Source: Brachycybe producta
Taxonomy: Eukaryota; Arthropoda; Diplopoda; Playtdesmida; Andrognathidae
Assembly (NCBI GenBank): GCA_036925085.1
Contig: JAUPFP010000025.1
Coordinates: forward strand, 1,293,733-1,357,732
Direction of reading: 5' to 3'
DNA: 64,000 nt
This document shows positions 11,184-22,244 of the stretch, one piece after another (the stretch's first letter is position 1; every line of letters begins with the position of its first letter). Made by a program: the position numbers and the translations under genes. The notes beneath the pieces were generated by a model. It ran no database searches. It saw only the letters and a program-made list of their open reading frames with translations, and was not told where the DNA came from.

Positions 11184-11780
11184 TTAAGGTGGCGCTGATC
11201 TAACGCCGAATTGAAGCGCATAGAGCTCAATAAATCATCAATTGGAATTAAGTGCCAAACTGAACAAACGCTCCATTGAACAAGTGCCAAAATGAACAAG
11301 CGTCAAACTGAACAAATGTGAAAGCGAACAAACGTCAAACTGACAGTTTAAAATTGAATAAACGCCAAATTTAATAAGCTCCAATTAATATTGAACACAC
11401 ACAAAACTAAAGAAAAGCCAAAACTCCAAACTGAACAAGTGCCAAATTAAACAAGTGCCAAATTAAACAAGTGCTAAATTAAACAAGTCCCAGACTGAAC
11501 AAGTCCCAGACTGAACAAAAGTCAAACTGACAGTTTAAAATTGAACAAACGCCAAATTTAATCAGCTCCAATTAATATTGAAAATGCACCAAACTAAAGA
11601 AACGCCGAAACTTCAAACTGAAGAAGTGAGCGACTGGACAAGTGTCAGACTGAACAAGTCCCAATTTAAAAAAGGCCCTAATACATCAAATGCTAAACTA
11701 AACAACCTCAATATTTTTGGCATTTGTTCCGATTAGCATTTCTTCAATTTAGCATAAAACCAGCACCACCAAATAAGAAA
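11184..11780. mobile_element. Family K: inverted-repeat element with a GTGCCAAA minisatellite core
   Basis: The left end TTAAGGTGGCGCTGATCTAA, followed by CGCCGAATTGAAG, is matched in inverse by the right end, which reads CTTCAATTTAGC and then CCAGCACCACCAAATAA. The core (about 11230-11700) is a strongly degenerate repeat of GTGCCAAATTAAACAA-type units. A partial internal duplication is visible, since ACTGACAGTTTAAAATTGAA occurs at about 11339 and 11528. TTTTGGCATTTGTTCC near the right end matches the copy at 4172-4741. Confidence 0.65.
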
Positions 11781-12754
11781 TTACCAAAGTTTTACACAAA
11801 TGTTGAACTGAATGTCAAGAATATTTCGCTTACTAATCTACTTTCTTACTACTGTAGCTTGTAAATTAAAGCAAGCAAGCTTTCAAACTTGTCCACATTG
11901 AGTAATTTTTTTGACTCTTGAACAAACTAACTGTTCTGAAAATCTTTACTTGTGAACCACCACCACTACCACCTTAAATCGATATAAATGGACATCAGAT
12001 AAGATTTAAGTAGTGTGGGGGGTTTCCTTTTTCTGTCTTGAAACCTCCTCCTCCCCATTTCCTCCTAGGATTCCTCTCTCTCTCTCTCTCTTTCTATTCA
12101 GAAATGTCTTGAGATTAAGATTTTGCCTTGAAGTACCCCCAAGATTCATAATAATGCATTTCAATAAAACACGAGAGAAATGTTATTTGTGTAAACAGCT
12201 GTGAGGCAAATATCCATTCTGTGAAATAAAATGAATTCTTTGACTTCATTTTATTTAAAGTTACAACCTTTTTTGCTTACTTTTTTATTTCATTTCATTT
12301 TTTAGAATGCAAAGACAAAAAAAATATGATTTTTGTTGTTGTTGCCATTATTATTGTGAATCTGCTGCTGCTACTACTCATGTTTACTTTTCTGTGTACA
12401 TTTGGTTAAATAACTTGAGACAAATAAATCATATCAAAAAAATTGTACCTAATGGAAACATCAAGTGCCATTTTTTTTGGGGTAACTATTTGACAAACTA
12501 AACAATGTTTTTTTTTGTTTGTTTGCATTTTCTTTTTCTTATGTGACATCTTTTTGTATGTATTTGTATGTGTGTCTGTGTGTGACATTTCAATTTTTTT
12601 TTGTGTATTTTTGAATGCGACATTTCCGTTTGAGTGTTCCTTTTTTGTGTGCGTGTGCTCTTATTCTGTTTTCTGCGTGTTTTCTGTTCAATGAATTCTT
12701 GGTCCACCTACTAAAAAGCCTGTAGGCCACTCACACCATGAGTTAAAAGTAAGG
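11781..12754. other. No gene seen; T-rich low complexity
   Basis: Includes (CT)n at 12074-12092, a long T-rich stretch at 12505-12660 with TGTGTG words, and an ATTTCATTTCATTT patch near 12288. Several short open frames have low-complexity products only. Confidence 0.55.
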
Positions 12755-13232
12755 GCTTTGGCACACAGACCACGTTTGGTGGTCGATTTCGACTGTAAAA
12801 TGTTGTCGCAGGTGGCTCAGGTTTGGTTGCAATGTATTGCTATGAAAAGAAGCTGGACCTTGGCACACAGACCACTTTTGGCTGTAAAATGTTGTCGCAC
12901 GTGGCTCAGGTGTGGTTGAAATGTATTGCTATGAAAAGAAGCCAGACCTTGGCATACAGACCACTTTTTGGAGGCAGATTTCGACTACAAAATGTTGTCG
13001 CAGGTGGCTGAGGTGCGGTTGCAATGTATTGCTATTAAAAAAAGCCAGACCTTGGCATACAAACCACTTATGGTGGTCGATTTCGACTGCAAAATGTTGC
13101 CGCGGATGTTCGGCTGTACTTGCAATGTATTGCCATAGAAAGGTGCCGCCGCACCTTGGCACACAGGCGACAACCCGACTTCATTTTGCTGTCAAAATCG
13201 ACTACCAAAAGTGGTCTGTGTATCAAAAGTCT
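12755..13232. mobile_element. Family L: inverted-repeat element with a ~100-bp tandem core
   Basis: About four and a half units begin GGCACACAGACCACTTTTGG near 12760, 12863, 12951, 13052 and 13157, with a period of 88-105 bp. The array closes with CAAAATCGACTACCAAAAGT (13193-13212) and GGTCTGTGTATC, the exact inverse of the first unit's start. The whole array is therefore bounded by inverted repeats. The frame at 12912-13406 reads through the repeats and has no domain. Confidence 0.65.
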
Positions 13233-13465
13233 AATAGTTCAAGAGACATTCAGAAGCCTATAATAGCTCCAGAATGTTACCAAAAGCATAGTGTCACAGG
13301 TTTTGCATCAAGAAATAAAGACACACACATGTGGTGTCTCCATCACGCGTGTGTTCGCCAACTTCTTCGTTCATGTCCACCCTTTTTTTTAAGGTGGCGT
13401 GTGTGACAACTCCCTTTGGTTGTTACATTTCTAAATGGGTGTACAATAATGTACATGTATATAAC
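13233..13465. other. Unique spacer, no feature recognised
   Basis: A TTTAAGGTGGCG word occurs at about 13390, resembling the ends of TTAA-bounded elements elsewhere. The left TSD of the next MITE (GTATATAAC) is at 13457-13465. Confidence 0.4.
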
Positions 13466-13658
13466 ACAGGCATCTGTTGACACCTTCAGAATTTCTTTGG
13501 CTTCGCCCCTTTATGAGCGTCATCAATTTCTAATTGGTTTGTGACTGGGTAGGATGTCATATGCCCCGCCCCTTTTATTTCTAACAGGTTGGTATTTGGT
13601 CTGACGCTCATAAAAGGGCGGAACCAAAGAAATCCTGAAGCTGTCTACAGATACCTGT
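13466..13658. mobile_element. Family A MITE variant with perfect 9-bp target duplication
   Basis: It starts ACAGGCATCTGTTGACACCT and ends CTGTCTACAGATACCTGT. GCGTCATCAATTTCTAATTG and GGGCGGAACCAAAG boxes mark the family. The flanks GTATATAAC (13457-13465 and 13659-13667) are identical. This variant carries a second CCGCCCC box in its middle, so it is longer than the 7650 copy. Confidence 0.9.
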
Positions 13659-13667
13659 GTATATAAC

Positions 13668-14999
13668 AGTGTTCTCCTACTCTGTGTGTGTGTTGTACAC
13701 TGTACTCATTTTAAGTTCTACATTTCCGCTTATGCGTGCGTGCGTGCGTGCATGCATGTGCGGATTTTCACCGTTCACGTCCATCCATGGACCACATGAT
13801 CCTTCTGCGTGGTGGCGGTGGTGGCGTGTGCGTGCACATGTGTCTGCGAAACAACTTCACTGTGCACCATACATACACACCATACAGATATTGATTGGCA
13901 AAATGCTGACATGCAACCACCGAAATTGTAATAGAACCCACCTAAGTCACATACACATGTACAGTATCACATAAAATATATGTACCTAAAATAGGAAGAA
14001 AAAGTGTCAGAAGAGAAAAGATTTTTGCCGCAACAAACACACACACAAGAGTAGTCCGTCCGCTCTTCTCTCATCGACTCTCTCTCTCTCTCTCTTTGCA
14101 TTTCTAACCTTAAAGACCATAAGAAAGGAAATTTTCTCTTTAAAATTGTGGCTTTGTTTTCCGTTTTTTTGTTGTCTTTCTTATTCCTAAAGCAAAATAA
14201 GTATTTGCAATATAACTTAACTAGAAAACATGATTTCACACTTATTTGTTTTATTTATTTTCATCACTTTTTTTTGTTCCCTAGTCGTGTACAAACATTA
14301 ATTTTAAGTATCTGAAGACACACACTGTGTATCAAAAGACAAAAAAAGTATCTACCAAAAAAAAAAAAAACCTTCCACATGTGGGTTTGTCTTCTCATAA
14401 TTTCTCAAATTCGTATTTTTTTTGTCATAAAAATGGCACAAATTGAGAGCACCAATAATCATTTTTTTTTGCCTGTCTCGTATTTCTGTGACAAGAGGAA
14501 AGTGAATGAGCCACAATTATCATCATCATCATCATCCTGAGCATCATCTTTTTTTTTCAGCATGCAGCTTCAGCACCAGTAACATCAGTAAAAATTTTGT
14601 GCAATTGTGAAGGAAGAAGCTCTTTTTATATTAGGAGTATACTGTATTTTTATTTTGTTGAAGAAAACAGCGCCAGCGCCACCGCCGCCGCCACCGCCAC
14701 CACCACCAACCACTACTACAACAACCACCACAAAGAAGAGCAACAACAAAACCATGCGACTACCGTCAAGAAAAAGTAGAAGGAGGTTAGTTTAGGTCAG
14801 GATCACTCACTCCAATTTCAAGTCAAGTAAAATAACAACATTCGTTATATTCTCTCTCTCTCTCTCTCATATATTACAAAATACAAAAACAAAACCCGAC
14901 AACCAACAGTATACAAACTGAGCATTAGTTGTTTGATGCGAGTTAAGTTAACTTCAGTGAGGATTTTTTTATTCTAAAGAAATCTTGACACCAAAAACA
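13668..14999. other. No gene seen; cluster of simple repeats
   Basis: Holds (TGCG)n at 13733-13750, (CT)n at 14079-14095, poly-A at 14357-14371, (CAT)n at 14519-14537, CCACCG-rich trinucleotides at 14680-14710 and (CT)n at 14850-14868. Short frames through the CCACCG stretch give Pro or Thr runs only. The (TGCG)n is an alternating purine-pyrimidine tract. Confidence 0.6.
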
Positions 15000-15440
15000 C
15001 CTTCCTAACGCCACCAAAAAATTGTGAAACGCTGTCACAACAAGGGCCACCAAAAAGCACCAAACATTTATTTTCAAAAAACGTCAAACGCCATTAAAAC
15101 GCGCCAAACATTATTCAAAAAGCGTCAATCGCCATTAAAACGCGCCAAACATTATTCAAAAAGCGTCAAACGCCACCAAAAAAAAGTGTCAACTGCCACC
15201 AAAAAAAAAGTGTCAACTGCCACCAAAAAAAAAGTGTCAACTACCACCAAAAATCATCAAACGCCACCAAAACGCGCCAAACGTTACCATAAAGCATCAA
15301 ACATTTCCATACAAAAAAACGCGTCAAACGACACCAAGACAGTTTCAATAGCCATCAATAAAGCGCGAAACACCACTGAAAAACGCCAAATACCATAACT
15401 AAATAGGGCCAAACAATATCAACAAAAAAAGCGCCAACTG
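15000..15440. repeat. Degenerate CGCCAAAC minisatellite
   Basis: Units such as AAACGCCATTAAAACGCGCC and CAACTGCCACCAAAAAAAAAG repeat with variable spacing. A remnant of the same motif appears at 15765-15805. The sequence type is the same as the K cores at 4172 and 11184, but no inverted ends were recognised here. The open frame at 15024-15398 is Lys/Thr-rich repeat translation. Confidence 0.75.
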
Positions 15441-15944
15441 TCGGGTCACCAATTATTTTGGTAAAACTTGTAACTTTTTCAGTGAAACCGTTTTTATATA
15501 AAAAATATATATATATTCTATGAAAAGTGTCATCCAAACCTTAATATAATTCATCATGGAGACACTAAAATTAAAACACTTTCACCGAGTGTTTATTATC
15601 CACATCATCTTTCAAGGTAAGATTTAAATATTAATATAATTATTTACAAATAATTTCAGCTTACGATTTTAACTATTAATATTATAGAGACATGTTATTA
15701 TGACTATTCTTTTTAAAATTTATTGTTTAAATTTGCAAAAAAAAAAAAGAACCGGTTACACAAAAGCCTCAAAGGGCATCAAAACGCTGCCATAAAACGC
15801 GCCAACATTAGTGGCGTAGCCAGGTTTGGTTGCGCCTCCTCCCCCTTGCTGTTTAAAACATTACGCCTTGTTTGCACCTCCAAAAATGCGCCCCTCCAAA
15901 CCGTTTAACAAAAAAGAATGGGAGGAACCCTGCATATTTTTTTT
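15441..15944. other. No gene seen
   Basis: A+T-rich, with poly-A at 15738-15749 and a GC-richer patch at 15805-15905 of unknown origin. Confidence 0.45.
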
Positions 15945-16920
15945 TTCGTGTTAAAAGAAATAACTTCTATGCTATTCAGATGAAAGGGGAATTTCTAAAA
16001 ATATACTTCATGTTATCGGACTTTTTTGTGTTAAATGGTTTTTCACTGGTAGTTAAAGTATTTGTTTTTATAAAAAATAATTAAAATGAAGATTATTTTT
16101 AAGTGATTTTTTAATAAATTTTCTAAAAAATTTAGAGGGCAATTATTTCAAAATTAAAATAGAAATTTACTCTCAGTCCTCTTTTTCAAAACTTTCAAAA
16201 CAAAAAAAACAACTCAACTTAGTTAAGAGTTGGTCTGATTTTTACTCTCAAGAAGATAAAAAAATCCACATGAAGTGGACTGAAAATATATATTTCGTGT
16301 TAACCAGTTTTTCTAGTTATCTGTTTTCGTGTTAAACAGTTTTTACTGTACTACAAAAAGCAAATGCTATTAAAGTAGTTGTCATTTTTTTTTTAGTAAT
16401 TTAGCAGTATAAAAATAACTAAAAATGCAGATTATTTTACGTCAATTATTTTGAGTTGAGTTGAGTAAATTATATTTTTAAGCAATTATTTAAAAATTAA
16501 ATAGAAATTTACTCTCGGTTTTACTGTCAATTACTCTCAAAACAAAAACAGCTAAACTTAAGAGTTGGTCTGATTTTTACTCTCAAGAAGATAAAAAAAT
16601 CCACATCAACTGGACTGAAAATATATATTTCGTGTTAGACAGTTTTTCTTGTTATCTGTTTTCGTGTTAAACGGTTGTTTTCCACTGTTTTCCACGCAAA
16701 TGTGTTTGGCGTAATTATGTATTTTTTTAAGTAATTTTAGAAGTATATCAAAGTAACTTAATTAAAAAATGCAGATTATTTTACGTCAATTATTTTGAGT
16801 AAATTATATTTTTTTTTAGAAAATCTAGAGCATATTAATTATTTCAACATTAAATAGAAATTTACTCTCAAGAGCTTCTCTCTCTCTCTTAAGTTGCTCC
16901 GATTTTACTCTCAAGAAGAA
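15945..16920. repeat. Tandem repeat with ~334-bp period
   Basis: The block TTACTCTCAAGAAGATAAAA followed by ATCCACAT and ATATATATTTCGTGTTA occurs at 16242 and again at 16576, 334 bp apart. Degraded units precede (from about 15945) and follow (to about 16915). Each unit also contains GCAGATTATTTTACGTCAAT and AATAGAAATTTACTCTC. Non-coding, with two good and two partial units. Confidence 0.75.
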
Positions 16921-17576
16921 CACTCCCCCCCCCCAACTTTGTTTTTCTTTCCTCCCAAAAAAAATGATTGATTATTAAAATAAATCCAACAATGTGAATT
17001 CTTCAAGATGTAACTTTTATGAAAGCAAAATAGAAAAGTTGACAAGTCTAGCTTTTAAAAAGGGAGGCTGAATAAAAAAAAACCCTCGTCTTTTGCATCT
17101 TAATTGCAAATCAATTGATGGGCTGTGAGTTGCGTCTATAAAAAGCTAATTAGCCGGAAACTGTGAAATCTCTCTTTTTTTTCGTCTTCTTCTTAACTTA
17201 GTATTATTATAGGGTTCATCCTACTTAACTTTCAAAAGTGCACAAAACTGCTTTAAATATTTTGCAGCACTTTTTTTTTGGTTGTAGTTTTTCATCAAGG
17301 AATGAATAACAATGAAGAACAAAACACACTAATTACAAATCGTCTTTTTAAGGTGAATTAAAAACACACAAAAAAAAGTGTCTCATATAAAAGAGACAAA
17401 TTTTCAAGCATCTTCTTTTTCAAATTTTTTGTTAAAAATTTTTTTTAATTAAAAAATGAAAAAAAAAATATAATTTTAATAAAAACAACTTTTGAAATCT
17501 TAAAAAAATCTCAAAAAAAAATACCCTCTTTTCGTAAAAAATATTATGTCTGTCTATATTATAAGGTCTGTGTGTG
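16921..17576. other. No gene seen
   Basis: A poly-C run near 16925-16934, then long A- and T-rich tracts (17440-17520). No open frame of interest. Confidence 0.5.
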
Positions 17577-17650
17577 TGTGTGATTAACGCTGTACAAACA
17601 AGGACAAAAACCTTGAAGCACGTCGGAATTTATATAAATTTAAATGAATA
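17577..17650. repeat. Dispersed repeat, inverse copy at 28063
   Basis: TTAACGCTGTACAAACAAGG, then CTTGAAGCACGTCGGAATTT and AATTTAAATGAA, matches the inverse of 28063-28140. No target duplication or open frame was seen, so the class of element is unknown. Confidence 0.65.
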
Positions 17651-17943
17651 AATCAACAGCTCTTTTTCCTCAAGGTCAACTATATGTTGCACACTCCCCA
17701 TCCAAGAACCCCATGATATTAAATTGGAGAGGGGGAAAAGGTTGGAAAGTGTAGACGGGAGGAAGAGAGAGAAACGTGGAGGGAGAAAAAAGTTGGAGGG
17801 GGTGACTGAAATTATAATGAAAGGAGTAAAAAAAGGAACAAACGACCCGCATGCGCATACCAGAGAAAATGAAAAACTCATTTTCTCTTTCAAATATAAA
17901 AAGGGGCGGGGATAATAGTAGCAGAATTAAACTACAGTTTATC
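17651..17943. other. No gene seen
   Basis: Purine-rich GGAGAGGG patches on the plus strand at 17725-17800. Overlapping open frames on both strands have no recognisable domain. Confidence 0.45.
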
Positions 17944-18085
17944 ACAGGCAATTGTGCCCAGCATTAGAATTTCTTTTGCTCCGCCCTTTTATGAACGTCA
18001 TCAATTTCTAATTGGTTTGTTACTTGGTCTGATGTCATAAAAGGGCGGAGGAAAAGAAATTCTAATGCAGGGCGCAATTGCCTGT
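17944..18085. mobile_element. Family A MITE
   Basis: It starts ACAGGCAATTGTGCCCAGCA and ends GGGCGCAATTGCCTGT. The CCGCCC and GGGCGG boxes are symmetric. This is one of the most symmetrical A copies in the window. The flanks (CAGTTTATC and GAATTTTTG) do not give a convincing duplication. Confidence 0.9.
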
Positions 18086-18225
18086 GAATTTTTGCTCCCG
18101 TCATTTATGACGGGTTACCCCGCTAGTGTAAAAATAATTTAAAAAAAATTAAACCACAGTGAAGCCAACACATTGGCGCACGTGCTGATTTTTTTTTTCT
18201 ATTTTTTATAAATTATTTTTTACGT

Positions 18226-18345
18226 ATTTTTACGAACATTTTAATGAATGTTATTTTCTTACGAGCGCGTACTCAATGGAGTTTAACATAAGAATTAAAA
18301 ATTCGCGATTTTGAAATTTTTTTTTAAATAGAACCGCTGGGGTAT
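18226..18345. mobile_element. Family C element, partial
   Basis: TACGAACATTTTAATGAATG, then CGCGTACTCAATGGAGTTTA and AATTCGCGATTTTGAAAT, match the end of the copies at 10011 and 47716. The GCTAGCATCG half is missing. Confidence 0.7.
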
Positions 18346-18365
18346 TTCTTCATAGGGTATTTCTA

Positions 18366-18600
18366 CATGTTGATATATTTTAAAATAAGCTTTTTATGTA
18401 AGCTTGAAAATGACCCGATTTTAAGCAGACGACATTTTTTAAAATGTTGTCTATAAAACGTTTATTTTGAAAGATATCAAGACGAAAAATACTTGCAAAT
18501 GATTCAGCTACCGTTCTAGTTTCTAACGCTGCTGAAACGCAAAATAACGAGAGTTTGAAAAAATCAACTCTTCATAAAAAAAATCTTAACAAAATTTCGA
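18366..18600. mobile_element. Family E fold-back MITE
   Basis: ATGTTGATATATTTTAAAAT pairs with TTATTTTGAAAGATATCAAG, and the right arm ends GCTACCGTTCTAGTTTCTAA. The left outer arm is missing and abuts the partial C element. Confidence 0.7.
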
Positions 18601-18890
18601 ACCTTTAGTTATAAACTAGAATAGTAATTGACTGTTTGTTTAAAATATATTCAATATGATTATCTCACAAATTTACCTTTTGTTAATAAACCAATTATGA
18701 AATTTTACATTTTTAAGTAGTTTTTATTTTGTTTTGATCTCTTTAAAAACTAGAGCTAATTTCACGATGATATACAATGTATTGTGCAAAATGAAAACTT
18801 TTTATGACAATTTTTTTTAAGTACATGTTTCTGCAAAAGAAGCAGTGAATTATTAAAAAAATCGCGTTAAAAAGTTTATTTTGAAAGATA
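18601..18890. other. No feature recognised
   Basis: A+T-rich sequence with a degraded E-like word (GTTTATTTTGAAAGATA) near 18870, just before the CT tract. Confidence 0.4.
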
Positions 18891-18924
18891 CTTCTCTCTC
18901 TCTTTCTTTCTCTCTCTCTCTCTT

Positions 18925-18976
<52 letters not shown>
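18891..18976. repeat. (CT)n microsatellite
   Basis: Imperfect CT run with TTC interruptions, directly followed by CATTCTAGTTTTTAAG, the outer arm of an E element. The CT tract therefore sits inside an E copy. Confidence 0.9.
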
Positions 18977-18978
<2 letters not shown>

Positions 18979-19849
18979 ATTCTAGTTTTTAAGTCTCGAT
19001 GTTTTTTTTTCTTGTTGAAGTTTCTTCAGAAAATCTTTCAATCTTTGTCAGATTTTCTGATGAACCTCATTAACAAGAACAAGTAAGAAAAAAGGTCTGT
19101 CAAAAAAAGCTTCTCTCACTTCCTGTCTTTCATTCTCTCTCTCTCATCCAATCTCGTTCTCCTCCAATCTCTAAAATGTGAACCTTTTTAACCCTTTATC
19201 AACCTTAAACATCACTCGAGAAATAGATAAAGAGAGAATCAATTGATCCCAAAAGGAGTGAGGAAAAAGAAGAGAAAAGGAAATGAAAAGCAAGAAAGGG
19301 AGTGAAGGGGAGAGAATGAAAGACTTTTTTCCATCTTCTTCTCTTCTTTTTCCTTGCTACATTCTCTCTCTCTCACTCACTCACTCGACTTTCAAAACTC
19401 CCAACTCTTCAATACTCATTATTAGAAGGAAGTAACGAAGATTGCAAATTGTTGCGGTCTCGCGACAAATGAATGTCTTGTTAATGTGTGGTTTCTCAAG
19501 CAGAATTTCGAGGTGAATGAATGGCAAGAGTGAAATGAAATGAATGAAAGCAATAATAACAGCATCAAGGGAAAGATTTTCAAAAGGAATGCATAAAGAG
19601 AGAGTGAGTTTGAGACTTTTCCCCTTCTATCTCTCCAACCCTTGCTTTTTTCCGGAAAAATAGCTCTACTAAAAACGGACGATTAGATTCAAAGCGTGTA
19701 ACCAACAACCCCTACTGTGTATGTTTTCCCCGCATATGTGCGTGTCTGTCTTTCCTGTGTGTTGGGAATGTGTTTTTCTGTCTTTTTTGCATGTCTTTCA
19801 TTCGTTGTATATGGATGTGTACGTGTCAGTGTGTTTCGTGCGTGTCTCT
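18977..19849. other. No gene seen; pyrimidine- and purine-rich sequence
   Basis: TCTCTC words at 19130-19160 and 19360-19390, and AG-rich stretches at 19255-19325. From 19720 onward the strand becomes TGTGTC-rich, leading into the 22-bp array. Confidence 0.55.
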
Positions 19850-20545
19850 GTGTCTCTCCAGTGCGCGTCTCTTGTCTCTCGAGCGCGCGTCTCTAGTCTC
19901 TCGAGCGCGCGTCTCTAGTCTCTCGAGCGCGCGTCTCTAGTCTCTCGAGCGCGCGTCTCTAGTCTCTCGAGCGCGCGTCTCTAGTCTCTCGAGCGCGCGT
20001 CTCTAGTCTCTCGAGCGCGCGTCTCTAGTCTCTCGAGCGCGCGTCTCTAGTCTCTCGAGCGCGCGTCTCTAGTCTCTCGAGCGCGCGTCTCTAGTCTCTC
20101 GAGCGCGCGTCTCTAGTCTCTCGAGCGCGCGTCTCTAGTCTCTCGAGCGCGCGTCTCTAGTCTCTCGAGCGCGCGTCTCTAGTCTCTCGAGCGCGCGTCT
20201 CTTGTCTCTCGAGTGCGCGTCTCTTGTCTCTCGAGTGCGCGTCTCTTGTCTCTCCAGTGCGCGTCTCTTGTCTCTCCAGTGCGCGTCTCTTGTCTCTCCA
20301 GTGCGCGTCTCTTGTCTCTCCAGTGCGCGTCTTTTGTCTCTCCAGTGCGCGTCTCTTGTCTCTCCAGTGCGCGTCTCTTGTCTCTCCAGTGCGCGTCTCT
20401 TGTCTCTCCAGTGCGCGTCTCTTGTCTCTCCAGTGCGCGTCTCTTGTCTCTCCAGTGCGCGTCTCTTGTCTCTCCAGTGCGCGTCTCTTGTCTCACCAGT
20501 GCGCGTCTCTTGTCTCTCGAATGCGTGTCTCTTGTCTCAAGTGCG
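19850..20545. repeat. 22-bp minisatellite in two sub-arrays
   Basis: About 31 units. Units from about 19870 to 20205 are GTCTCTAGTCTCTCGAGCGC plus GC. Units from about 20205 to 20540 are GTCTCTTGTCTCTCCAGTGC plus GC, with a hybrid CTCGAGTGC form at the junction. The change is abrupt and each sub-array is nearly homogeneous, indicating separate expansions. Long frames on both strands (for example 20202-20837 and 20179-20496) translate the repeat and are not genes. Confidence 0.97.
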
Positions 20546-21489
20546 TGTCTCTAGCCTGAGAGCGTGTCTGTCACAGGTCTCTCAAGCGCGGGTCTGTCTC
20601 CTGTCTCTCATTCTCTCCCTTTTTCTCTCTCTCTCTCTCACTCCGTGTCTGTGTGTTTACGTATGCACGTGTCAGTATGTACATGTCTCTTTACGTATGT
20701 GTTATGTTTATCTGTGTGTTCTTATCTTAATATGCGTGTGTGTGATTTCTCAGTCTGTTATGTGTGTGTGTGGTTGTGCGTGTGCGCGTGTGTCTGAATG
20801 TGTTTGCTTAATGGTAAATGAACACACAACATCGTAATGGATATCAAACATGACCATCTCTCTCTCACCCACTATAATAAAGGACTTTATAGAACGAAAT
20901 ATACAGTATACACACACATACATACATACATGTATATGGCTTTTACATTGATATAGATTTGTATACTATGATAACAAACACAGTTTATTTATTAGTATGC
21001 ATTATAAAGATATACAATGCATATAAAAAGAGAGACCATTAGTTATGGCTCAGTTCACTTATGTGTGCCGAAGCCAATTCGAACCTCTTTTCTTCTTCAA
21101 AAAGATTATCAAAAAACCACATAAAAAGAAGAAAAAAGAGGAACCAAAGAGGAGTGCTTAAAATGCACTTTTTATCCTCCTTTTTTTTTTTTTTTTTTGC
21201 TTTTTTCATTCGGTTTTACAAAGCAGAAATAGAATATAAGCAACAATAAAAAAATACGCTACCTTCAAATTAAATAGCGATCGAAGAAACCATATTAAAC
21301 GGCTGTTATTTGCATCAACAAATAAAATCGCTATTCATATTTTTCATGGGTTTATGGATTTAAATGTTGCTTATCAAATCATAACTTAAGAACACCAGAA
21401 AAATAGATCTGAAAAAAAAAAAAAGATAAAAGAAAAATTATCATTCAATAATTTGCAATTTTTTGTCCTTTTTTCAAAAAAACAAATAT
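20546..21489. other. No gene seen; TC/TG-rich then A+T-rich
   Basis: CT tract at 20620-20640, TG-rich stretch at 20640-20795, a poly-T run at 21182-21199 and poly-A at 21411-21424. No supported open frame. Confidence 0.55.
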
Positions 21490-21665
21490 CATTATTCATT
21501 ATCAAATCAAGCAAATGTTTCTCAATCTGTGGCCCAAGAGCCAATTATGAAGTAAAAATCCCTCCCTTCGTTTAGAGCAAACTACAATTATCTTTTTTTT
21601 TTTCAATCAAAAACACTGGTTAAAGACTAGAAAATTCTAGTTGGAAACTAACACAGTAACCAGGG
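21490..21665. mobile_element. Family J element, partial (hAT-like)
   Basis: ATGTTTCTCAATCTGTGGCC is followed by GAGCCAATTATGAAGTAA and later AACACTGGTTAAAGACTAG. The same order of blocks occurs at 23711-24050 and 24052-24275. The TTTCTCAA-CTGTGG style is typical of hAT non-autonomous termini. Confidence 0.6.
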
Positions 21666-21889
21666 GTGTCATTACAGAAAAAAAGTCATAACATTTGTGA
21701 CTGTTATACCTTCTGATGTCACATTATTATTTTAAAGCTGCACACTAATCAATGGAACTGTCATAGTAATAATATAAGTTATGAGCTAGATAAGATAATT
21801 TAGTGTCATATGACAGTCTTATATTCTTTGTGTAATGAGGCCACAGACATTTAGCCTCTAACAAGCTTTTTTTTTTGTTATAAAAACAA

Positions 21890-22045
21890 TTGCAGTTGTT
21901 CTAATGAAAATATCCTTAAGAGATTAATCTACCATTCTAGTTTCTAAAACATATCAGGTTCTCTTAATTTTGCTTTTATGAATAACAGAATAATTAGAAA
22001 GTTCGAAAATTAGCTATTCATAAAAAAATCTTGAATTATTATTAT
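21890..22045. mobile_element. Family E, right half only
   Basis: ATCTACCATTCTAGTTTCTA plus the downstream family tail (TCTTAATTTTGCTTTTATGA, CAGAATAATTAGAAAG, GTTCGAAAATTAGC). The left arm is absent. Confidence 0.65.
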
Positions 22046-22080
22046 AAGTTTTTAGCTATTTTTGTTCTTATGTAGTTTAA

Positions 22081-22172
22081 CCCCTTAAATGTAGGCAATC
22101 ACTGTTAACTTTTTCTAGATACAATGTCTATAAAAGATAGCAGTGATTGCCTACATTCAAGGGGCTATCATA
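22081..22172. mobile_element. Small fold-back, 92 bp
   Basis: CCCCTTAAATGTAGGCAATC and ACTGTTAAC are mirrored by AGCAGTGATTGCCTACATTC and AAGGGGCT. A partial related sequence, GCAGTGATTGCCAGCATTTA, occurs at 62727. Non-coding hairpin. Confidence 0.7.
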
Positions 22173-22244
22173 ACAAACTGAGGCTTAAACTCCAGAAGGA
22201 TATAATGTTTCGAAAATATATGAGGGAAATATGTTCGAAAATAC

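Noticed and set aside
12912..13406. 164-residue open frame
   Set aside because: It reads through the ~100-bp tandem units of family L and into flanking sequence. No domain.
20179..20837. Open frames of 105-211 residues on both strands
   Set aside because: They translate the 22-bp array. The Arg/Cys/Ser pattern follows the unit exactly.
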